A DNA stretch of 64,000 bases from Campylobacter geochelonis (GTDB taxonomy: Bacteria > Campylobacterota > Campylobacteria > Campylobacterales > Campylobacteraceae). The stretch spans positions 1 to 64,000 of the forward strand of contig NZ_CP053844.1 in the NCBI RefSeq assembly GCF_013201685.1, in the 5' to 3' direction. Shown here piece after piece: positions 58,940 to 64,000 of the stretch. The position numbers and the translations under genes were made by a program. The notes below the pieces were generated by a model. The model saw only the letters and a list, made by a program, of their open reading frames with translations, did no database searches and had not been told where the DNA came from. Numbering within the stretch: position 1 is the first letter of the stretch; every line of letters begins with the position of its first letter.

Positions 58940-61138
58940 ATGTTTGAAAAAACTTTGGAGCAAATTTTAAGCGATAAAAACATCCAAATCGCTCTAAATT
59001 CGCTCAAAAAAACTGCTCTTGGCATTGATAATCTAAGCGAGTTAAACGAGCATTTTATACACAAGCTAAAACAAAGTTGCCTAAACCAAACTTATGTTCC
59101 AGAGCCGGTTTTGCAAAAACTTATCCCCAAAAGCGATGGCGAAAACTATCGCAAGCTAGCCATCTCATCGCTTAAAGACAAACTCATACAAAAAGTCCTT
59201 GCAAACGAGCTTGCGTGGTATTTTGATAAGCATTTTTCGGATAAATCCTACGCTTATAGACCGGGAAAATCTTATAAAAATGCTATTTTTCGTTTGCGAG
59301 ATTTTCTAAGAGTAAAACCATATTTTGTCATTAAAAGCGATATAAAAGATTGCTTTGAAAGCATAAATCATAGCAAGTTAGTAGCGCTTTTGGCTAAATA
59401 TATCAAAGATAAAAGAGTGCTAAATTTGGTAGAAATTTGGATAAAAAATGGTATTTTTAACCGCCAAACTTACATCAAACACTCTAAATTTGGTATCCAT
59501 CAAGGCGATGTTTTAAGTCCGCTTTTAGCTAACATTTATCTTAACCAAATGGATAAATTCCTAGAAACAAATAATGAAATTTTCATAAGATATGCCGATG
59601 ATTTCGTGATTTTAGCAGATGATGAAAAGTTCGTGCAAGCTAAGATAAATTCTTTAAAAACTTTTCTTTCTACTATAGATTTATCGCTTAAAGATACCAA
59701 AACAGCCATATATTCGCCAACTCAAAGTTTTGAGTTTTTAGGAGTTAGTTTTTATGGTTCAAATTTAAGCATAAATGAAGCTAAATTTGACAAAATTCAA
59801 GAAAAAATTTACGCTCTATCTAAAAGCAATGATTTTAAAACAGATTTTAACTCATACATAGTCCATCTTCAAACCATATCTTTAAATCTTATTAAAACCG
59901 ACCAAACACAATTAAAACGCTTTATATATGCACTTAAAAAATGCGTTAGTTTGTATATAAAAAACAAAACCACGCTTAAAACTCGTCTTGAAATTTTTAC
60001 TTTTTTAGATACATTAAATTTTGCTTTAAATTTCAAATCAAAGGGCGAAAAAGATGAATTTTATAACCAAATTTATGCCCTAACGCGTGAAAAACAGGCG
60101 TTAAAAGCAAAACCTCAGCCAAATCCACAACACGTGCTTAACAAAAAGAAAAAACACTATTTAGAACAATTTGCCCAAAACTCACTTTTGCACATCTCTA
60201 CGCCACACTGTTTTCTTGGTGTTAGTAATGTAAACTTTGTCATTCGCTACAAAGGCAAAGTCATCTTAAAAGTTAGAATAGATCAAATTCATCAAATCAT
60301 CATCGCTTGCGATATTTCTCTTAGTACAAACGCCATAAAAGCGGCTACTAAAAGAAATATCAGCATAGATTTCCTTGGCTTTAACAACCAAATTTATGCC
60401 AGTCTTTTTTCTCATACAAGCACCATTACTCCAGCTTACAAAGCTCAAATTGATTTTTTAAACTCACCAAATTCGCTAAATTTAGCCAAAGAATTCATTA
60501 AAGCCAAAGCTACAAACCAGATAAATTACCTAAAATATCTTGATAAACACTATAAAATTCTTGCTTCAAACATAGATAAAATGCACAAAAATCTCAAAAA
60601 AGCACTCATCAGCGCCACTACTACAAGCGAACTTATGGGCTATGAAGGAGCTATATCTTCGCTTTATTTTGACGCTATCGCCTCCACGCTAGAAGATAAA
60701 GAGTTTAAACGAGTAGGAAAAGGCGCGACTGATTTGGTAAATTCTCTTTTAAATTATGGCTATGCCATACTCTATAGCACGGTTCAATCAGCCCTTATAA
60801 AAGCTGGTTTGTATCTAAATATCAGTTATTTTCACGTAAGCGCTAAATTTAGCCTTAGTTTTGATTTTATTGAGGAGTTCAGAGTTGTCGCGGTTGATAG
60901 AGTGGTTTTTACGCTCTTGCATCAAAAAACAAAACTTAGTTTAAAAGATGGTTTGTTGGATGTGCCAACTAAGAAAAAACTCACTCAAAAGGTAGCTCTT
61001 GCTCTACTTAGCACGCATAAATACAAAAATGAAGAGCTAAATTTAGAACAAATCATACAAGCTCAAGCCTATCTTTTACGAAAGCAAATTTTTAACGAAG
61101 CCAAATACAAGGGCTTTTTAGTCCGTTTTCAAGGATAA
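58940..61138 (+). CDS. cas1: Reverse transcriptase-Cas1 fusion
   Basis: 732 residues. Residues about 1-300 are a group II intron-like reverse transcriptase: VIKSDIKDCFESINHSKL, HQGDVLSPLLANIYLNQMDK, YADD (218-221, catalytic) and FEFLGVSFYGS. A linker with poorly conserved helices leads to Cas1 at about 405-732, with the metal-binding E569 (GYEG), H632 (SYFHVS) and E645-E646 (FIEEFR). All key residues of both enzymes are present. Such fusions with Cas2 integrate spacers copied from RNA. There is no Cas6 domain at the N-terminus, unlike some related fusions. Confidence 0.96.
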   Translation: MFEKTLEQILSDKNIQIALNSLKKTALGIDNLSELNEHFIHKLKQSCLNQTYVPEPVLQKLIPKSDGENYRKLAISSLKDKLIQKVLANELAWYFDKHFSDKSYAYRPGKSYKNAIFRLRDFLRVKPYFVIKSDIKDCFESINHSKLVALLAKYIKDKRVLNLVEIWIKNGIFNRQTYIKHSKFGIHQGDVLSPLLANIYLNQMDKFLETNNEIFIRYADDFVILADDEKFVQAKINSLKTFLSTIDLSLKDTKTAIYSPTQSFEFLGVSFYGSNLSINEAKFDKIQEKIYALSKSNDFKTDFNSYIVHLQTISLNLIKTDQTQLKRFIYALKKCVSLYIKNKTTLKTRLEIFTFLDTLNFALNFKSKGEKDEFYNQIYALTREKQALKAKPQPNPQHVLNKKKKHYLEQFAQNSLLHISTPHCFLGVSNVNFVIRYKGKVILKVRIDQIHQIIIACDISLSTNAIKAATKRNISIDFLGFNNQIYASLFSHTSTITPAYKAQIDFLNSPNSLNLAKEFIKAKATNQINYLKYLDKHYKILASNIDKMHKNLKKALISATTTSELMGYEGAISSLYFDAIASTLEDKEFKRVGKGATDLVNSLLNYGYAILYSTVQSALIKAGLYLNISYFHVSAKFSLSFDFIEEFRVVAVDRVVFTLLHQKTKLSLKDGLLDVPTKKKLTQKVALALLSTHKYKNEELNLEQIIQAQAYLLRKQIFNEAKYKGFLVRFQG

Positions 61139-61140
61139 CT

Positions 61141-61413
61141 ATGCACTATATCATCTGTTATGACATCGCCCAAACCAGACGCCGAACCCGCCTTGCCACG
61201 CTTCTTGAAGCTATAGGAACAAGAGCCAACAAATCAGTCTTCGAAGCTAAGCTAACAGCAAAAGAGCTTGAGATTTTTATAGCCAAAGCAAAAGCTATCA
61301 TCGAGCCTAAAACAGATAGCGTTTTGATATATCCTTTGTGTTTTGACTGTATGATAAAATCCTTAAGTCTTGGACAAAAAGGGGTTTTTGAAGTAAAAGA
61401 TAGCTTTGTTTAA
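61141..61413 (+). CDS. cas2: Cas2 spacer-integration subunit
   Basis: 90 residues, ferredoxin-like fold: IICYDIAQTRRRTRLATLL with the conserved Asp8, GTRANKSVFEA and DSVLIYPLCFDC. With Cas1 it forms the integrase. It begins 2 bp after the RT-Cas1 stop and ends the cas operon, about 580 bp before the array. Confidence 0.95.
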   Translation: MHYIICYDIAQTRRRTRLATLLEAIGTRANKSVFEAKLTAKELEIFIAKAKAIIEPKTDSVLIYPLCFDCMIKSLSLGQKGVFEVKDSFV

Positions 61414-61566
61414 GAGCTATTTGGTCGCTTTTGATTTGTAAATTTTACGAGTTACATCGTGCTATATAAATTTGATTATCTATAAATTTTTAAACACGGT
61501 TTTTATTTTTGGTTCCGCCATGATTTCAATATATTTTAAGATATTTTTAACAAATTTATCACTTTA

Positions 61567-61647
61567 GAGTTTCTAACTTTTTATATTTTAAAACTCCCAA
61601 ATTTAGAGCTTTTTGGTTTTTTGCTCTTTTAAAAAAGTTAGAAACTC
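61567..61647. repeat. Perfect 16-bp inverted repeat in the leader
   Basis: GAGTTTCTAACTTTTT (61567-61582) and its exact complement AAAAAGTTAGAAACTC (61632-61647), 49 bases apart, with a shorter nested pair AGAGC/GCTCT inside. It could fold in RNA behind cas2 or form a cruciform. Confidence 0.75.
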
Positions 61648-61957
61648 AATAAATTTAGTATTTTTAAAAACACACTTTCTAATTTTTATAATTATTTAAA
61701 TTTTAAAAGCCCATTTTTGCGGTATTTTAAAACTTAGATTTTTCTTAAATTTGGAAACTATACGCAGTTTAAAAATTTCCCCATTCGACTTTCTAAATTT
61801 TTAAATCTCAAAAACCACCATTTTACCGATACTTTAAGGACAAATTTAGCAAAACTATCGATTTATACATTTTAAAAATCAATAGAGTTTCGAATAAATT
61901 CGATCAAATTCAGCTCTCACAGGCTTTTGCTTAAAGAATTTATAATCATTAAAAAAG

Positions 61958-61963
61958 TATAAT
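61958..61963 (+). promoter_or_regulatory. Candidate -10 box of the CRISPR array promoter
   Basis: TATAAT, 28 bp before the first repeat; a second TATAAT lies at 61941-61946. Transcription would run rightward into the array, in the direction that gives an ATTGAAAC 5' tag. Confidence 0.5.
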
Positions 61964-61991
61964 CATCTTGCAAATAACTAAATTTACAGTG

Positions 61992-63644
61992 TTTAGACAC
62001 TTTCTCCGATTATTAGGGGATTGAAACCGATATTTAGTTACTGATTGTGTTCTATAATCTAGTTTAGACACTTTCTCCGATTATTAGGGGATTGAAACCT
62101 TATTAGGTATCTCCCTGTAATCTATGGAAGGACCAGAGCCTTGTTTAGACACTTTCTCCGATTATTAGGGGATTGAAACAATTACTCTAGCTGTTGTAGG
62201 AAGCTCTTTTAATACCATGTTTAGACACTTTCTCCGATTATTAGGGGATTGAAACTTTTAAATCTACAAATGTTAATTGCTAAGTTGGGGTTTAGACACT
62301 TTCTCCGATTATTAGGGGATTGAAACTTAGCATTTCCTTTTACTACAGCATCTCCAAAGACTTCAGGTTTAGACACTTTCTCCGATTATTAGGGGATTGA
62401 AACAAAAATAAAACTATGCGCATCGCTTATGTGAGTTATACTACGTTTAGACACTTTCTCCGATTATTAGGGGATTGAAACTTAGCATTTCCTTTTACTA
62501 CAGCATCTCCAAAGACTTCAGGTTTAGACACTTTCTCCGATTATTAGGGGATTGAAACAAAAATAAAACTATGCGCATCGCTTATGTGAGTTATACTACG
62601 TTTAGACACTTTCTCCGATTATTAGGGGATTGAAACACTCTTTCTAACTCTTTTTTAATATTCATTTTTTTTTGTTTAGACACTTTCTCCGATTATTAGG
62701 GGATTGAAACAGCATCTATACTATGGACTATGTTTACCGCTAGGCTTCTCCACTGTTTAGACACTTTCTCCGATTATTAGGGGATTGAAACGTTAAAAGG
62801 GAATTAACAGCCCCTACACCTGTTACCACGTTTAGATACTTTCTCCGATTATTAGGGGATTGAAACAAACTATTAAAGATATTTTTAAAATCTTTATTTT
62901 CAATCTTTGTTTAGACACTTTCTCCGATTATTAGGGGATTGAAACGCTTTCTGATGCCTTTTCGGCTTTTTGTTCCCTTCTAGAGTTGGGTTTAGACACT
63001 TTCTCCGATTATTAGGGGATTGAAACCTAATACTATTACTCTATTTCCTACTGTTCTTGTTTGTTTAGACACTTTCTCCGATTATTAGGGGATTGAAACT
63101 TTTTTATAACTAACGCCTTTTCTTGTTGTGTAGGTTTTTTGTTTAGACACTTTCTCCGATTATTAGGGGATTGAAACCCTTTGAGGTAGAAATGTTCATC
63201 CTCTTTTTTTTCATTTTGTTTAGACACTTTCTCCGATTATTAGGGGATTGAAACGCTTTGTTGGCGACTGCTGTCGCTACTTGTTGGTCTGACAATTCCG
63301 TTTAGACACTTTCTCCGATTATTAGGGGATTGAAACGCTTTATATGTATAGCCACCATTAACTTAGGTATGTTGAAGTTTAGACACTTTCTCCGATTATT
63401 AGGGGATTGAAACAAGATATAGTTATCTTAAGGAATTTGAAGGAGAAACCTTCAGGGTTTAGACACTTTCTCCGATTATTAGGGGATTGAAACTTACTAG
63501 CTTTGTAACAGTCAACTAAAATGGACTGTTTAGACACTTTCTCCGATTATTAGGAGATTGAAACTCAGTTATGACACCCCAGATGTGGTATTTACCACCC
63601 GAGTTTTGTTTAGACACTTTCTCCGATTATTAGGGGATTGAGAT
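61992..63644 (+). CRISPR. CRISPR array: 22 repeats of 37 bp, 21 spacers
   Basis: Repeats start GTTTAGACAC and end GGGGATTGAAAC. The first is at 61992-62028 and the last at 63608-63644. Spacers are about 33-45 bp, a wide range as is common in type III arrays. Repeat 12 (62830) has GATAC for GACAC, repeat 21 (63528) has GGAG for GGGG, and the last ends GAGAT instead of GAAAC, marking the old end. The repeat can form a 5-bp hairpin (TCTCC/GGGGA). Cutting after it leaves the 8-nt tag ATTGAAAC, so crRNAs come from the plus strand. Spacers 5-6 are repeated as 7-8. Confidence 0.99.
62327..62636 (+). repeat. Exact 155-bp tandem duplication inside the array
   Basis: Spacer 5, repeat, spacer 6, repeat (62327-62481) is followed by an identical copy (62482-62636). 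Spacers 7 and 8 equal 5 and 6. It arose by recombination between repeats rather than by new acquisition. Confidence 0.95.
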
Positions 63645-63705
63645 AGAATTTGCATATAAGCAGTAGGTTTTATAAAAATTTAGCTTTAGCCAAATAAAAA
63701 AGAGG

Positions 63706-63711
63706 TATAAT
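63706..63711 (+). promoter_or_regulatory. -10 box after the array
   Basis: TATAAT 30 bp before the start codon of the last, partial gene. It suggests that this gene has its own promoter. Confidence 0.5.
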
Positions 63712-63741
63712 TAAATTTAAATTATAAAACTTGGAGAAGAT

Positions 63742-64000
63742 ATGGGCGAATTTTTTATGTCTGCTATAACTTATATGGACTATGTTACTATTATCTTTGC
63801 TTTTGCGACGATGTTTGCTGTTTTTTGGCAGTGGTATTTCAGAAGAAAAGACAATAACGAAATAACAATTTATATAGATAAAGATGGCGAAAAAAACGAG
63901 CTTCCTATCAAAATTTTGCGTAAAAATATCTCTCGCGCTGAGGTATTTGGCATTTTAGGGGCTTTGCATACTGGTCAACAATGGTCGATAAAATACACTT
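63742..64000 (+). CDS. Partial membrane-anchored hypothetical protein (runs off the window)
   Basis: An ATG at 63742 follows TTGGAGAAGAT. The 86 visible codons show one membrane helix (about 11-31, YVTIIFAFATMFAVFWQWYF), a basic stop-transfer RRK, then a soluble part with ITIYIDKDGEKNELPIKIL and SRAEVFGILGALHTGQQWSI. Not recognised. It lies 97 bp after the last CRISPR repeat, but whether it has anything to do with the system cannot be told. The 3' end is missing. Confidence 0.7.
   Translation, partial: MGEFFMSAITYMDYVTIIFAFATMFAVFWQWYFRRKDNNEITIYIDKDGEKNELPIKILRKNISRAEVFGILGALHTGQQWSIKYT

Larger units (their letters stand above)
61414..61991 (+). promoter_or_regulatory. CRISPR leader region
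   Basis: 578 bp between cas2 and the first repeat, with no gene. It carries a 16-bp inverted repeat (separate entry), three CTTTCTAA/TTTCTAAC-type words (61571, 61675, 61790) and a TATAAT box at 61958-61963 that could drive array transcription about 20 bp before the first repeat. The leader side is inferred from the intact first repeat and the decayed last one. Confidence 0.7.

Noticed and set aside
58940-60150. Group II intron or retron reverse transcriptase
   Set aside because: No intron ends or msr/msd RNA are visible, and the RT is in one frame with a complete Cas1, inside a cas operon.
50023-61413. Type III-A or III-B (Csm/Cmr) assignment
   Set aside because: No separate Csm2/Cmr5, Csm4/Cmr3 or Csm5/Cmr6 genes are present. 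Fused Cas7-Cas5-Cas11, Cas7-2x and Csx19 fit III-D.
61567-61647. Transposon end repeats in the CRISPR leader
   Set aside because: The inverted repeat encloses only 49 bp and no transposase gene; no target-site duplication is seen.

Overview
The window is AT-rich epsilonproteobacterial DNA and is best read as the start of a Campylobacter chromosome (C. fetus / C. hyointestinalis-like rather than C. jejuni-like; genus by inference, species not settled). It opens with dnaA-dnaN-gyrB. Two blocks keep gene orders known from C. jejuni: RDD-pyrE-frr-secG-BI-1 facing carbonic anhydrase-MscS, and aroC-rnc-rnhA-TPR facing dnaG. TTG starts, TATAAT-type -10 boxes without clear -35 boxes and TTCAC-core DnaA boxes also fit.

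Layout. 0-8.3 kb: replication genes, a degenerate GGDEF/EAL-like protein, queF with a long charged repeat tail, an HD hydrolase, and on the other strand an SRP RNA gene whose 3' end overlaps the HD gene. 9-14.6 kb: typA, then lemA with three tandem DUF3137 membrane proteins. 15-22 kb (minus strand): exporters, a zinc peptidase, tpx, RDD, pyrE, frr, secG, a ThiD2-like gene with no ordinary start codon, and BI-1. 22-26.2 kb: carbonic anhydrase, MscS channel, a 48-residue acidic protein, sodB and tRNA-Phe. 26.3-28.5 kb: a WYL regulator and a nucleotidyltransferase that share a promoter motif. 28.5-38 kb: core genes, DUF411 and a two-component system. 38.8-49.6 kb: two PAS sensors, an OlsF-like acyltransferase fusion, a degenerate Fic protein, a decayed Sel1 gene, ilvD, a quinone reductase, dgkA and a dicarboxylate transporter.

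The standout is 50.0-63.65 kb, a complete-looking type III-D CRISPR-Cas locus in one tight operon of nine genes: an HD-less Cas10 with an SGDD palm motif, a Cas7-Cas5-Cas11 fusion, a double Cas7, Csx19, a Cas7 with a large insertion, a CARF-HEPN ribonuclease, Csx20 (candidate ring nuclease), a reverse transcriptase-Cas1 fusion and Cas2. A leader and an array of 22 repeats of 37 bp follow. The effector part matches the fused-subunit plan of the cyanobacterial III-Dv complex, while the RT-Cas1 implies that spacers can be taken from RNA. Every spacer has an open reading frame on the strand opposite to the crRNA, many of them protein-like, as expected if crRNAs are antisense to mRNAs. A two-spacer block is duplicated exactly. 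No cas6 lies in the window, so the crRNA-processing nuclease must be elsewhere.

Coordinates, motifs and overlaps were read from the sequence. Family names come from recognising motifs, not from database searches.
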